NCBI RefSeq assembly: GCF_003333265.1
Contig: NZ_QOLB01000169.1
Location: forward strand, 1 to 64,000
Direction of reading: 5' to 3'
Source: Candidatus Halocynthiibacter alkanivorans
Lineage (GTDB): Bacteria > Pseudomonadota > Alphaproteobacteria > Rhodobacterales > Rhodobacteraceae
DNA length: 64,000 nt
Positions 34,187 through 45,900 of this stretch are shown in pieces. The notes under the pieces were generated by a model. The model searched no databases, was not told the DNA's origin, and saw only the letters and a program-made list of their open reading frames with translations. Both the position numbers and the translations under genes were made by a program. The stretch's first letter is position 1. Each line of letters starts with the position of its first letter.

Positions 34187-35581
34187 ATGACGGAAGAAAC
34201 GTGGGGACGCGTGCGCGAAGAGCTGCTTGGGGTTGTTGGGCGGAACAATTACACCAATTGGATTGAGCCACTTGAATTCAGCGGGCTGGAAGAAGGGGTT
34301 GCCACCTTCTTTGTGCCGACAAATTTTATGGGGGACTGGGTGTCGCGCAATTTTGGCGACCAGATCCTGCAGCGGATGGTGGCGACCGGAAAATCGGTCA
34401 GCCGGGTGGAGTTCACGGTGCCCGCACGGGGCGGTGCTGTTGTGAAACCAGCGGCTGTCAGAGTGGACGCGGTCAGACCCGTCGCCGGGAACGCGCCAAC
34501 GCTTTCGGCCAGGGCCGCACCAGCGCGCAGCGTCTCGGAATTGCCTGGTGCACCGATTGACCCGCGTTTCACCTTTGACAATTTTGTTGTCGGCAAGCCA
34601 AACGAACTGGCCCACGCCGCCGCCCGCCGCGTTGGCGAAGGCGGACCGGTCACTTTCAACCCGCTGTTCCTCTATGGCGGCGTCGGGCTTGGCAAAACCC
34701 ATCTGATGCATGCGATTGCAAATGAGCTGAAGACCCGCAGCCCGGAGCTTCGCGTGGTCTATTTGTCGGCTGAGCAGTTCATGTACCGGTTTGTCCAGGC
34801 ACTGCGTGACAAGCAGATGATGGATTTCAAACAGATCTTCCGCTCGGTTGATGTTCTGATGGTGGATGATGTGCAGTTCATCGCCGGCAAGGATTCCACT
34901 CAGGAAGAATTTTTCCACACCTTTAATGCGCTGGTGGATCAGAACAAACAGATCATCATTTCCGCCGACCGTGCCCCCGGCGAAATCAAAGACCTGGAAG
35001 ACCGGATCAAATCGCGTCTGCAATGTGGCCTGGTTGTCGACCTGCACCCGACGGATTATGAATTGCGTCTGGGTGTGCTGCAGACCAAGGTCGAAAATTA
35101 CCGGGTGCAATATCCGGGGCTGGAAATCACCCCCGGCGTACTGGAATTCCTCGCCCACCGGATCACCACCAATGTGCGTGTGCTTGAAGGCGCGCTGATG
35201 CGGCTGTTTGCCTTTGCGTCGCTGGTGGGGCGTGAGATTACCCTGGAACTGGCTCAGGACTGTCTGGCCGACGTGTTGCGCGCCTCTGACCGCAAAGTTA
35301 CCATTGAAGAAATCCAGCGCAAAGTGTCGGAGCATTACAACATTCGCCTCTCCGATATGATCGGCCCAAAGCGGGTGCGTGCCATTGCGCGTCCACGTCA
35401 GATGGCGATGTATCTGTCAAAACAGCTGACCTCGCGCAGCCTGCCAGAAATCGGCCGGCGCTTTGGCGGTCGCGACCATACCACCGTGATGCACGGGGTG
35501 AAAAAGATCGAAGAACTCAAAGGCCTCGACAATCAGCTTGCCGAAGACCTGGAACTGTTGCGCCGGGCCCTCGAAGCCTGA
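34187..35581 (+). CDS. dnaA: Chromosomal replication initiator DnaA
   Basis: DnaA (464 aa) unwinds the origin. Domain I begins WGRVREELLGVVGRNNYTNWIEPL. A variable linker spans about residues 85-125. The AAA+ domain has Walker A GGVGLGKTH with K170 and Walker B VLMVDDVQF. Domain IV ends with the DnaA-box-binding helix GRDHTTVMHGVKKIE. ATG 34187 was chosen; a GTG at 34181 is equally in frame. Neither has a strong ribosome site, so translation may be weak. No cluster of DnaA boxes is visible around the gene. Confidence 0.96.
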   Translation: MTEETWGRVREELLGVVGRNNYTNWIEPLEFSGLEEGVATFFVPTNFMGDWVSRNFGDQILQRMVATGKSVSRVEFTVPARGGAVVKPAAVRVDAVRPVAGNAPTLSARAAPARSVSELPGAPIDPRFTFDNFVVGKPNELAHAAARRVGEGGPVTFNPLFLYGGVGLGKTHLMHAIANELKTRSPELRVVYLSAEQFMYRFVQALRDKQMMDFKQIFRSVDVLMVDDVQFIAGKDSTQEEFFHTFNALVDQNKQIIISADRAPGEIKDLEDRIKSRLQCGLVVDLHPTDYELRLGVLQTKVENYRVQYPGLEITPGVLEFLAHRITTNVRVLEGALMRLFAFASLVGREITLELAQDCLADVLRASDRKVTIEEIQRKVSEHYNIRLSDMIGPKRVRAIARPRQMAMYLSKQLTSRSLPEIGRRFGGRDHTTVMHGVKKIEELKGLDNQLAEDLELLRRALEA

Positions 35582-35586
35582 AACAA

Positions 35587-35616
35587 GTGGCGCGGGGGTC
35601 TTGACGCCCCCGTCAC
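35587..35616 (+). terminator. GC-rich hairpin after dnaA
   Basis: A GGGGG/CCCCC stem extended by GTG/CAC with a small bulge lies 5 nt past the dnaA stop. There is no T-run, so attenuation before dnaN is possible but unproven. Confidence 0.4.
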
Positions 35617-35706
35617 TTCAACAGAAAGTCCGTTTCAAAGAAAAGACTTGAGCCGGGCGGCAATTGCGTTACTTTCGTCCACCCGGATTATGTTTGCGAG
35701 GGTGGC

Positions 35707-36825
35707 ATGAAAATCAGCATTGAACGCGGTACGCTTCTGAAGGCCATTGGCCAGGCACAGTCAGTTGTCGAACGCCGCAACACTATTCCGATCCTTGCCA
35801 ATGTGCTGATCGAAGCCGAAGGCGCCAGCGCGTCCTTCCGGGCCACGGATCTGGATATTGAAGTGATCGACAAGGGCGCCGCGATGGTTGAGCGCGCCGG
35901 ATCAACCACGGTTTCGGCAGTGACCCTGCATGAAATCGTGCGCAAACTGCCTGACGGCGCTTTGGTCACGCTGACCGATGACGGCACCACCGGGCGTCTG
36001 ACGGTCGAGGCCGGCCGTTCCAACTTCTCGCTGGCGACGTTGCCAAAAGAAGATTTTCCAGTGATGGCCTCTTCTGAATATTCGTCAAACTTCACCATCC
36101 TGGCGCCTGTGTTGCGGCGCTTGTTTGACAAGTCCAGATTTGCCATCTCGACAGAAGAGACCCGGTATTACCTGAACGGTGTTTATATGCATATCGCCGA
36201 TGGCGAAAACGGTCGTGTGCTGCGCTGTGTCGCCACTGACGGGCACCGGCTGGCGCGGATTGATGCTCCGATGCCTGACAATGCGCTGGATATGCCCGGT
36301 GTGATTGTGCCGCGTAAAACTGTCGGCGAGTTGCGCAAACTGCTGGATGATGACGAGATGATGATTGCTGTTTCTGTCTCTGAAACCAAAGTGCGCTTTG
36401 CCACCCCGGACGTCACGCTGACGTCCAAAGTGATCGACGGCACGTTCCCGGATTACACACGGGTGATTCCCCAGGGCAACACCCGCAAGCTGGAAGTCGA
36501 TGCGGCCGAGTTTGCCAAGGCGGTTGACCGGGTGGCCACGGTGTCTTCTGAGCGTTCCCGCGCAGTCAAGCTGTCGCTGGACGAAGACCGTTTGGTTCTG
36601 TCGGTGAACGCGCCGGATTCCGGGGCTGCCGAAGAAGAACTGGCAGTGGCTTACGGGGATGAGCGGCTGGAAATCGGCTTTAACGCCAAATACCTGCTGG
36701 AAATTGCCAATCAGGTTGATCGTGAAAACGCGGTGTTCATGTTCAACAGTTCCGGCGACCCGACCCTGATGCGTGAAGGCAATGACACCTCCGCGCTATA
36801 TGTGGTCATGCCGATGCGGGTTTAG
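35707..36825 (+). CDS. dnaN: DNA polymerase III beta clamp DnaN
   Basis: The 372-aa sliding clamp has the three-repeat clamp fold; MKISIERGTLLKAIGQAQSVVERRNTIP-type N-terminus and the C-terminal LYVVMPMRV hydrophobic pocket end are diagnostic. A GAGG site precedes the ATG. It follows dnaA by 125 bp and precedes recF by 82 bp, the classic dnaA-dnaN-recF order. Confidence 0.97.
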   Translation: MKISIERGTLLKAIGQAQSVVERRNTIPILANVLIEAEGASASFRATDLDIEVIDKGAAMVERAGSTTVSAVTLHEIVRKLPDGALVTLTDDGTTGRLTVEAGRSNFSLATLPKEDFPVMASSEYSSNFTILAPVLRRLFDKSRFAISTEETRYYLNGVYMHIADGENGRVLRCVATDGHRLARIDAPMPDNALDMPGVIVPRKTVGELRKLLDDDEMMIAVSVSETKVRFATPDVTLTSKVIDGTFPDYTRVIPQGNTRKLEVDAAEFAKAVDRVATVSSERSRAVKLSLDEDRLVLSVNAPDSGAAEEELAVAYGDERLEIGFNAKYLLEIANQVDRENAVFMFNSSGDPTLMREGNDTSALYVVMPMRV

Positions 36826-36907
36826 CCGCCGCTGCGCCGTCGGTCTTGCCTGCGGCGCGGATATTTGTGCCAAAAAGAAACTCAGAAACGAAACAAGGGG
36901 ATGCCGC

Positions 36908-38008
36908 GTGGCGGGTCTGTCTCTCAGATCACTGACAGTGTCGCATTTCCGATCTCATAAGGCCGCTTGTCTGGAACTGGACGGGCGGCCTGTTGTGATT
37001 TATGGCGCCAACGGCGCCGGTAAAACCAACCTGTTGGAGGCGGTGTCGCTGCTGTCGCCAGGGCGGGGTATGCGCCGTGCTGCCAGTGATGACATTGCGC
37101 GCAGACCCGAACGGCTGGGGTGGAAAGTTTCGGCGGTGCTGGACCGGCTTGGCCAGCAGTATGAGATCGAAACCCGCGCCGCACCGGGTGCGGCGCGCCA
37201 GGTGCGCATTGACGGCAAAGCGGCGACACAAAGCGCGCTCGGACGCCTGGTGCAGGTGGTCTGGCTGATTCCGGCGATGGACCGGCTGTGGATCGAAGGT
37301 GCTGAGGGGCGGAGGCGGTTTCTGGACCGGCTGGTGCTGAGCTTTGAGCCGGGCCATGGCGACGCGGCGCTCAGCTATGAGAAATCCATGCGCGAGCGCA
37401 ACCGCATGCTGAAGGATCAGGTGCGGGACCCTCATTGGTACAATGCGGTTGAAGATCAGATGGCCCGCGCTGGTGCTTTGATGATTGCCAGTCGCGCAAG
37501 GGTGCTTGAGCGTCTGCGCCTGGCGCAACAGGGGGCGCAGACCGCTTTTCCGGCCGCCGGGCTTTGTATTGAGGCCCCTGAAGAGGGCAATGATCCGCAG
37601 GGCGTCGACGAGTTGCGCTCCGCCTGGATGGAGGGACGCAGCCGGGATCTGGCCGCCGGACGCACCCTGGTCGGGCCGCACCGCATTGACCTGGCCGCCA
37701 CTTATGAGGCCAAAGGCGTTGAAGCGCGTCACTGTTCCACCGGGGAGCAGAAAGCGCTGCTGATCTCACTTATACTGGCCAATGGCCGGGCGTTGGCGCA
37801 GGACCGGGGCACGCCGCCGGTCTTGCTGTTGGATGAGGTCGCGGCGCATCTGGATGCAGAACGCCGGACGGCCCTGTATGACGAGATATGCGCGCTGGGG
37901 GCTCAGGCCTTTATGACCGGCACCGAAGACAGCCTGTTTGCCGCGCTCGGCCCCCGTGCCGGGCGCATTCACGTCAGTGAAAACGGCGGTCTGTCCTCGC
38001 TCGGATGA
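36908..38008 (+). CDS. recF: DNA repair protein RecF
   Basis: RecF (366 aa) is an SMC-like ATPase that loads RecA at gaps. The Walker A motif is YGANGAGKTN with K39. The signature CSTGEQKALLISL and Walker B LLLDEVAAHLD are near the C-terminus. I used the GTG at 36908, which follows AAGGGG and gives the standard LRSLTVSHFRSH beginning. The longer in-frame reading would overlap dnaN and is not conserved. Confidence 0.95.
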   Translation: MAGLSLRSLTVSHFRSHKAACLELDGRPVVIYGANGAGKTNLLEAVSLLSPGRGMRRAASDDIARRPERLGWKVSAVLDRLGQQYEIETRAAPGAARQVRIDGKAATQSALGRLVQVVWLIPAMDRLWIEGAEGRRRFLDRLVLSFEPGHGDAALSYEKSMRERNRMLKDQVRDPHWYNAVEDQMARAGALMIASRARVLERLRLAQQGAQTAFPAAGLCIEAPEEGNDPQGVDELRSAWMEGRSRDLAAGRTLVGPHRIDLAATYEAKGVEARHCSTGEQKALLISLILANGRALAQDRGTPPVLLLDEVAAHLDAERRTALYDEICALGAQAFMTGTEDSLFAALGPRAGRIHVSENGGLSSLG

Positions 38009-38115
38009 CGTTTGGGCCGGCCGTTGTAGAACTGTGCTTGCAACTGAAATCGAAAATCGCAATGGTCGGGCCTCTCAGGGGGCGTCCCGGCCCGGTTATT
38101 CAAAGCGCAGGTCCC

Positions 38116-38736
38116 ATGACAATATCCCCTTTTGATCTTCTGCTTTATGCTGGTGCGCTGTTTCTGATCTTTCTGACGCCGGGGCCGGTCTGGGTTGCAC
38201 TGGTGGCGCGCTCGCTGTCCGGTGGCTTTGCCGCAGCCTGGCCGTTGGCGCTCGGAGTGGTGATCGGAGACGGTCTCTGGCCGTTGCTGGCAATACTTGG
38301 CGTGGCCTGGGCGGTGCAGGAGATTGAAGGGTTCCTTTTGATCCTGCGATATGTCGCCAGCGCAGTGTTTCTGGTCATGGGCGGTCTGATCCTGCGCCAC
38401 GCGGATAAAACCATTTCCAGTGACAGCCGTCTGACCCGTCCCGGTGTATTGGCCGGTTTTCTGGCCGGGCTGGTGGTGATCATTGGCAACCCCAAAGCGA
38501 TACTGTTTTATATGGGGGTGCTGCCCGGGTTTTTCGACATCAGTCAGATCACCCGATACGACATCGCTGCCATCGTGGCGATGTCGATGGTGGTGCCGTT
38601 TCTGGGCAACCTGGTTTTCGCCTTTTCGATCCACCACGTGTGCAATGTGCTCAGCTCGCCCCGGGCGCTGAAGCGGATGAACAGGACCGCTGGAATCCTG
38701 CTGATCTTTGTGGCGTTTGTTCTCCCCTTTACCTGA
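38116..38736 (+). CDS. LysE-family amino-acid exporter
   Basis: The 206-aa membrane protein has the LysE/RhtB signature FLTPGPVWVALVARSLSGG and GGLILR plus IGNPKAILFYMGVLPGF. About six membrane helices are indicated. Substrate cannot be read from sequence; members export amino acids such as lysine, homoserine or threonine. The ATG at 38116 gives the usual N-terminus (ISPFDLLLYAG). It lies between recF and gyrB, possibly with its own promoter. Confidence 0.9.
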   Translation: MTISPFDLLLYAGALFLIFLTPGPVWVALVARSLSGGFAAAWPLALGVVIGDGLWPLLAILGVAWAVQEIEGFLLILRYVASAVFLVMGGLILRHADKTISSDSRLTRPGVLAGFLAGLVVIIGNPKAILFYMGVLPGFFDISQITRYDIAAIVAMSMVVPFLGNLVFAFSIHHVCNVLSSPRALKRMNRTAGILLIFVAFVLPFT

Positions 38737-38786
38737 GCTGCAGTCCCGGCAAAAACGTGCTGATCTGCGTGACATCCCCCCTGTGA

Positions 38787-41243
<2,457 letters not shown>

Positions 41244-41654
41244 TCCACTGAGAGGATGCACATAGATTTGCGTTCCGAGCCAGGCTTTGCGTAGATGTGC
41301 CCTGGTCTTTCGCGCCATTTTTGTTGGTGCGAAAGACAATTTATATACTTTCGTATCCGCCTTTTTTGCTCAGATCCGTGTTGAATGGAACAGCTGGCGC
41401 GGCTGCGCCCCGATCAAGCGATTCAGTAGCACAGTTTGCTTTTGGTACAGTTTGTCGCCAATGGGGAAAGACCTGTAGGCCGACTTCGCGGCGCTCCGGT
41501 CTAGACCGACAAATAGCACCGAAATACCCCAAAAGCGCTGCTCAGTTTTTATTTCTGTCTAATTCTTTGCTGCAGTGTCACTACATTCCGGTGCGCTTGA
41601 CCCAATCTAGAAGTTCCACTAACTGTAAGCTTTTCAAATCGATTGGCTAATTCA
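41244..41654. other. 411-bp gap between gyrB and the lipoprotein gene
   Basis: I see no gene here. The stretch is more AT-rich than its neighbours and contains the hairpin at 41307-41335, an AATTTATATA element just after it, and short AT-rich runs. Composition suggests foreign or decayed DNA; promoters for the lipoprotein are likely but not identifiable. Confidence 0.5.
41307..41335 (+). terminator. Hairpin downstream of gyrB
   Basis: CTTTCGCGCC pairs with GGTGCGAAAG (ten pairs, one G-U) around a 9-base loop, 63 nt past the gyrB stop. No T-run follows, so termination is uncertain. Confidence 0.5.
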
Positions 41655-42179
41655 ATGAAAAACCTTCTGATCTTGGCTGCGTCTGTTCTTCTGGTTGTCG
41701 GATGCGGCGATGGCTCCAGTAATTTGCGTACACCAGTTTATGAGTATTCAGGCGCATACGGTAACGGGCTTACATCCGCTCAGATCGCAGAAGCGGACGC
41801 CCGGTTTAGCAGGGGCGCCAAACGCCGGGCTGCGGGCGAAACATTCGAAAGCATGCTTGCTGACCAGGCTCCGAGCAGCCGTACCACATCGTCACCTGTT
41901 GCCAATACGAGCTACTGTTCAACGGGTTGGTTCCGTGGAGCTGACGGGATATGCCACTTCGCAGGCAGTGCACCGGCGCCATCAAATGCCACTTCCACAC
42001 AGAGGGTGGCTTTAGACGAATATTCGCCTTCGCGATTTGAAGCGCCCTGTTTCCGTGAACTCCATGTCTATGAGGATCCGGTAACTCGCAGACTGACTGA
42101 ATTTACCACTAACCCAAACAACTGCACGGATAAATCTCCGACTCAATCGGCTGGACCGTCAACCGCTGTTAGCAGATAA
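41655..42179 (+). CDS. Putative lipoprotein of unknown function
   Basis: I do not recognise this 174-aa protein. It has a clear lipoprotein signal: a lysine, a hydrophobic stretch and the lipobox LVVGC with the modified cysteine at C17. The mature part is Ser/Thr/Pro/Asn-rich, with a cysteine-containing segment (YCSTGWFRGADGICHF) and two further cysteines, so disulfides are possible. Codon use and base composition look less GC-rich than the flanking gyrB and nirB genes. No good ribosome site precedes the ATG, and it has no obvious operon partner. It may be a species-specific or transferred gene. Confidence 0.65.
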   Translation: MKNLLILAASVLLVVGCGDGSSNLRTPVYEYSGAYGNGLTSAQIAEADARFSRGAKRRAAGETFESMLADQAPSSRTTSSPVANTSYCSTGWFRGADGICHFAGSAPAPSNATSTQRVALDEYSPSRFEAPCFRELHVYEDPVTRRLTEFTTNPNNCTDKSPTQSAGPSTAVSR

Positions 42180-42361
42180 ACAACAGCGCTGGCGATCAAT
42201 GGCGCAACATTATTTGAGTAGCACGAAACCCGTTGCCACCAAGGCAAAACCATAAGTTTGCCTACAGAGTGGGAACGGGGATTCCCTCCAAAGAGTGGAA
42301 CTCATAGGCCAGCTGAGCAACCGTGGTTGCCGGCGCCCAGCCTGCGGGCGGGAGGCCACAG

Positions 42362-42388
42362 CACAGGTTTTGAAACCAGCCACCTGTG
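42362..42388 (-). terminator. Inverted repeat downstream of the LysR gene
   Basis: CACAGGT and ACCTGTG form a perfect 7-bp stem with a 13-base loop, starting 18 bp past the LysR stop. There is no T-run, so it is a weak candidate. Confidence 0.3.
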
Positions 42389-42405
42389 GTCGCTGTTGCC
42401 AGGCG

Positions 42406-43308
42406 TCACGAATATTTCAGCGCCAGGATTTTGCTTACATTTTCCAGAAAACGCGCCGCGGCGACAGGGAGCGTTCGCCCACGCAGATGACCGGCAACCA
42501 GCAGGCCTTTTGCAAGGCCCTGTGAATCAAGCGGCACCGCCACCAGCCGGTCTTTCGCAAGTTCCGGGCGCAAATTTACCTCCAGCGCGAAAGTTAAAGC
42601 CTGGCTGTCCTGGGCCATCAGGCGCAACAGATCCAGACTGTTGGATTCCAGCGCCGGCGCCAATGTGATGCCGACCTTTGCCGCGATACTGTCGAGCACC
42701 TGACGAATGCCTTCCGGGCGTTTGGGAAGATACATCGGGTAATCGGCGCAATCATAGATTTTCAGCCATTCCTTGCCGGCCAGCGGGTGCTCTGTGGACA
42801 TGATGCAATACATTTGCTGAGCAACAGAGGCGACCGTCTGCAGCTCTTTCTGCCTCAGGGGGTCAAAGACGATGGCAATGTCATTACTGTTGTCCAGCAG
42901 TGAAGCTTCTGCTTCGCCACGCTCACAAAGATTGACGCCAAAGGTCACCGCTGGAAATTCAGCCATGTGTTGTTTGATCAGCGCCGGCAGAAAAAATTGC
43001 ACCACCTCGCGTGTGGTGGCGATGTTGATATGGCCGGCACGCATGCCAGACAAGTCTGCAATGCGCGACTTGACCCGGTCCATGTCGGCAAGCTGGTCAC
43101 GGATATGTTTGAGCAGAATCTCACCGGCGATATTGGGGCGAAGACCGGCGGGGTGGCGTTCAAATATTTCGACGCCCAGCTCTTCTTCAATGCTCAGAAT
43201 CCGCCGGTTCAGGGCGGAGGCTGTAATGCCCAGCTCTTCGGCAGCGCTGCGCAGCGAGCCGGTGCGGGCGATTTTTTCGATGTATTTCAGGACCAGAAGG
43301 TGTCGCAT
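42406..43308 (-). CDS. LysR-family regulator divergent from the nitrate operon
   Basis: The 300-aa protein has the LysR layout: an N-terminal winged helix-turn-helix (about residues 1-60, with TGSLRSAAEELGITASALNRRI) and a two-lobe effector domain (about 90-295). The start at 43308 (MRHLLVL) gives the usual LysR N-terminus; an in-frame ATG at 43380 would add 24 residues. It is divergent from nirB across 147 bp, which holds a palindrome at 43340-43356. Control of nitrate/nitrite assimilation is inferred from position. The effector is unknown. Confidence 0.85.
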   Translation of the reverse strand: MRHLLVLKYIEKIARTGSLRSAAEELGITASALNRRILSIEEELGVEIFERHPAGLRPNIAGEILLKHIRDQLADMDRVKSRIADLSGMRAGHINIATTREVVQFFLPALIKQHMAEFPAVTFGVNLCERGEAEASLLDNSNDIAIVFDPLRQKELQTVASVAQQMYCIMSTEHPLAGKEWLKIYDCADYPMYLPKRPEGIRQVLDSIAAKVGITLAPALESNSLDLLRLMAQDSQALTFALEVNLRPELAKDRLVAVPLDSQGLAKGLLVAGHLRGRTLPVAAARFLENVSKILALKYS

Positions 43309-43339
43309 CTCTGCTTTGGATCCGTGTCTTAGCTGTTGT

Positions 43340-43356
43340 GTTGCAGTTTTTGCAAC
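43340..43356. promoter_or_regulatory. Palindrome between LysR gene and nirB
   Basis: GTTGCA-GTTTT-TGCAAC is a perfect 6-bp inverted repeat with a 5-base spacer and contains the T-N11-A pattern of LysR sites. It lies 100 bp before the nirB start and 31 bp from the LysR start. Confidence 0.55.
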
Positions 43357-43455
43357 GCATGGCTGATTTCTTAGCAACATACAGCAACGCGCTCAAGCCG
43401 TATCACAGGTCAACAAGCCTTGTTCTGAGTCGATACCCCTGAAGGAGATCCCCCC

Positions 43456-45900
43456 ATGACCCGCAAACTTGTCGTTATTGGTGCTGGCATGGCATCGGGC
43501 CAGATGCTGGAGAGCCTGACCGGGATCGCACCAGATGCTTATGACATCACCCTGTTTGGCGCCGAGCCGCGCGGCAATTATAACCGCATCATGCTGAGCC
43601 CGGTTCTGGCCGGCGAAAAATCTTATGATGAGATCGTCACCCATGATGCGGCCTGGTACCGCGATCAGGGCATTACCTGCCGTTTTGGCGAACCAGTGGT
43701 GAAAATTGACCGCTCGCAAAAACACATTGTCAGCGCTGCGGGTGTGACGCCGTACGACAAGTTGGTGATCGCCACCGGCTCGGCCTCTTTCATCATTCCG
43801 GTGTCGGGCAATGATCTGCCTGGCGTTATCGGCTTCCGCGATATGGATGACGTGGAGCAGATGCTTGCCGCCGCCCGTAAACCCGGCGGCAAAGCGGTTA
43901 TTATTGGCGGTGGTCTGCTGGGGCTTGAGGCCGCGGCGGCGCTGAACGGGCAGGGCATGGAAGTGACCGTGCTGCACCTGATGGGCAATCTGATGGAGCG
44001 TCAACTTGACCCTGCCGCGGGGTATCTACTGCAGAAAGAGCTGGAAAGCCGCGGCATCACGGTGATCTGCAAAGCCTTCACCAAAGCCATCCTGGGCAAA
44101 GAGCACGTCGATGCGGTGTTGCTTGAAGACGGCACGATTCTGGGCGCTGATCTGGTGGTTATGGCCGCGGGTATCCGCCCTGAAACCCGCGTTGCCACCG
44201 ACGCCGGGCTGCATGTGGAGCGCGGCATCGTTGTGGATGATGCAATGCAGACGTCCGACCCGGATATCCTGGCGGTGGGCGAATGTGTCGAGCACAATGA
44301 AACGGTCTATGGCCTGGTGGCGCCGCTGTTTGATATGGCAAAGGTGCTGGCGCAGAGCCTGATTGATGAACCGGCCGCCTTCGTGGCGCCTGCTGTGTCG
44401 ACCAAGCTGAAGGTCACCGGCGTTGATCTGTTCTCAGTCGGTGATTTTGCCGAGGGCGAGGGGCGCGAAGATATCGTGTTCCGCGACCCGGCGCGTGGCA
44501 TTTACAAACGTATCATTCTGCGCGACGACAAAATCATCGGTGTGGTGATGTATGGCGATACCAGCGACAGCAGCTGGTTCTTTGCCAAGCTGAAAGCGGG
44601 CGAAGACATCGGCGACATCCGCGACACGCTGATCTTTGGTCCTGCGTTTCAGGGTGGGGCCCAGGCCGACCCGCTGGCGGCTGTTGCGGCATTGCCGCTG
44701 GACGCGGAAATTTGCGGCTGCAACGGCGTGTGCAAAGGCAGTATCGTCACCGCGATCAGCGATGGTGCCACCGATCTTGCTGCCATCAAAGCGGTGACCA
44801 AAGCTTCGGCTTCCTGCGGCAATTGTTCTGGCCTGGTGGAGCAGGTGCTGGCCAGCACCCTGGGGGATGGTTTTGTCGTTCCGGCTGAGTCGCCAATGTG
44901 TGGTTGCACCACTCTGACTCATGAGGACGTGCGCCGGATCATCAAATCCCAGGCGTTGAAAACGATGCCGGCGGTGATGCAGGAATGCGGCTGGAGCTCG
45001 CTTTGCGGCTGTGCCAGCTGTCGCCCGGCGCTGAACTTCTATCTGATCGCGGAATGGCCGCTGGACTATGCGGACGATGCGCAAAGCCGGTTTGTGAATG
45101 AGCGCAACCACGCCAATATCCAGAAAGACGGCACATTTTCGGTGCTGCCACGGATGTGGGGTGGCATGACCACGCCGGACGAGTTGCGCGCGATTGCCGA
45201 TGCGGCGGACAAATACAACGTACCGGCGGTGAAAGTCACCGGTGGTCAGCGGATCGATCTGCTGGGGGTGAAGAAGGAAGACCTTCCTGACATCTGGGCC
45301 GATCTGAACGAGGCCGGCATGGTGTCGGGGCACGCGTATTCCAAAGGGCTGCGCACGGTGAAAACCTGCGTCGGCACTGATTTCTGCCGCTTTGGCACCC
45401 AGGACAGCACCGGGCTTGGCGTCAAGCTGGAAAAAATCCTCTGGGGCAGCTGGACGCCACACAAGGTAAAACTGGGCGTGTCGGGCTGTCCGCGCAACTG
45501 CGCCGAAGCCACCTGTAAAGACATTGGTATCATCTGTGTCGACAGCGGCTTTGAAGTCAGCGTTGCAGGCGCGGCGGGCATGGAGCTGAAACAGACCGAA
45601 GCGCTGGCCAAAGTCGCAACCGAACAAGAGGCCATCGATGTCACCGTCGCTTTTGTGCAGCTCTATCGTGAAAACGCCCGCTATCTGCACCGGGCCTATA
45701 AATGGGTCGCCAAAGTGGGGCTGGACTGGGTGAAGGCCCGTGTTGTTGACGATCCGGAACAGCGCGCCGCGCTTTGTGCCCGGTTTGAACTTTCCCAGTC
45801 GGTCTATCGCCAGGATCCCTGGGCTGCCGAATCCACCCCTGAATTCAAAGAGAAAAAATGGGCACCCCTGACTGACCTGACCCTGGAGGCTGCAGAATGA
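43456..45900 (+). CDS. nirB: Assimilatory nitrite reductase large subunit NirB
   Basis: NirB (814 aa) reduces nitrite to ammonium with NAD(P)H. Domains in order are an FAD/NAD-binding reductase (about residues 1-300, VVIGAGMASG and VIIGGGLLGLEAA), a BFD-type [2Fe-2S] domain (about 415-470, CGCNGVCKGS then SCGNCSG), a second Cys-rich segment near 480-520, and the siroheme/[4Fe-4S] domain. Cluster ligands are C638, C644, C678 and C682. A GGAG site precedes the ATG. It overlaps nirD by 4 nt. No siroheme synthase gene is nearby. Confidence 0.96.
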   Translation: MTRKLVVIGAGMASGQMLESLTGIAPDAYDITLFGAEPRGNYNRIMLSPVLAGEKSYDEIVTHDAAWYRDQGITCRFGEPVVKIDRSQKHIVSAAGVTPYDKLVIATGSASFIIPVSGNDLPGVIGFRDMDDVEQMLAAARKPGGKAVIIGGGLLGLEAAAALNGQGMEVTVLHLMGNLMERQLDPAAGYLLQKELESRGITVICKAFTKAILGKEHVDAVLLEDGTILGADLVVMAAGIRPETRVATDAGLHVERGIVVDDAMQTSDPDILAVGECVEHNETVYGLVAPLFDMAKVLAQSLIDEPAAFVAPAVSTKLKVTGVDLFSVGDFAEGEGREDIVFRDPARGIYKRIILRDDKIIGVVMYGDTSDSSWFFAKLKAGEDIGDIRDTLIFGPAFQGGAQADPLAAVAALPLDAEICGCNGVCKGSIVTAISDGATDLAAIKAVTKASASCGNCSGLVEQVLASTLGDGFVVPAESPMCGCTTLTHEDVRRIIKSQALKTMPAVMQECGWSSLCGCASCRPALNFYLIAEWPLDYADDAQSRFVNERNHANIQKDGTFSVLPRMWGGMTTPDELRAIADAADKYNVPAVKVTGGQRIDLLGVKKEDLPDIWADLNEAGMVSGHAYSKGLRTVKTCVGTDFCRFGTQDSTGLGVKLEKILWGSWTPHKVKLGVSGCPRNCAEATCKDIGIICVDSGFEVSVAGAAGMELKQTEALAKVATEQEAIDVTVAFVQLYRENARYLHRAYKWVAKVGLDWVKARVVDDPEQRAALCARFELSQSVYRQDPWAAESTPEFKEKKWAPLTDLTLEAAE

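Noticed and set aside
33542-35706. Replication origin beside dnaA
   Set aside because: No cluster of TTATCCACA-like boxes or AT-rich unwinding region was seen in the gaps around dnaA; origins in this group often lie elsewhere.
43321-43455. Sigma-54 promoter before nirB
   Set aside because: A GG...GC pair exists near 43361-43375, but the spacing is 11 rather than 10 and the flanking bases do not match.
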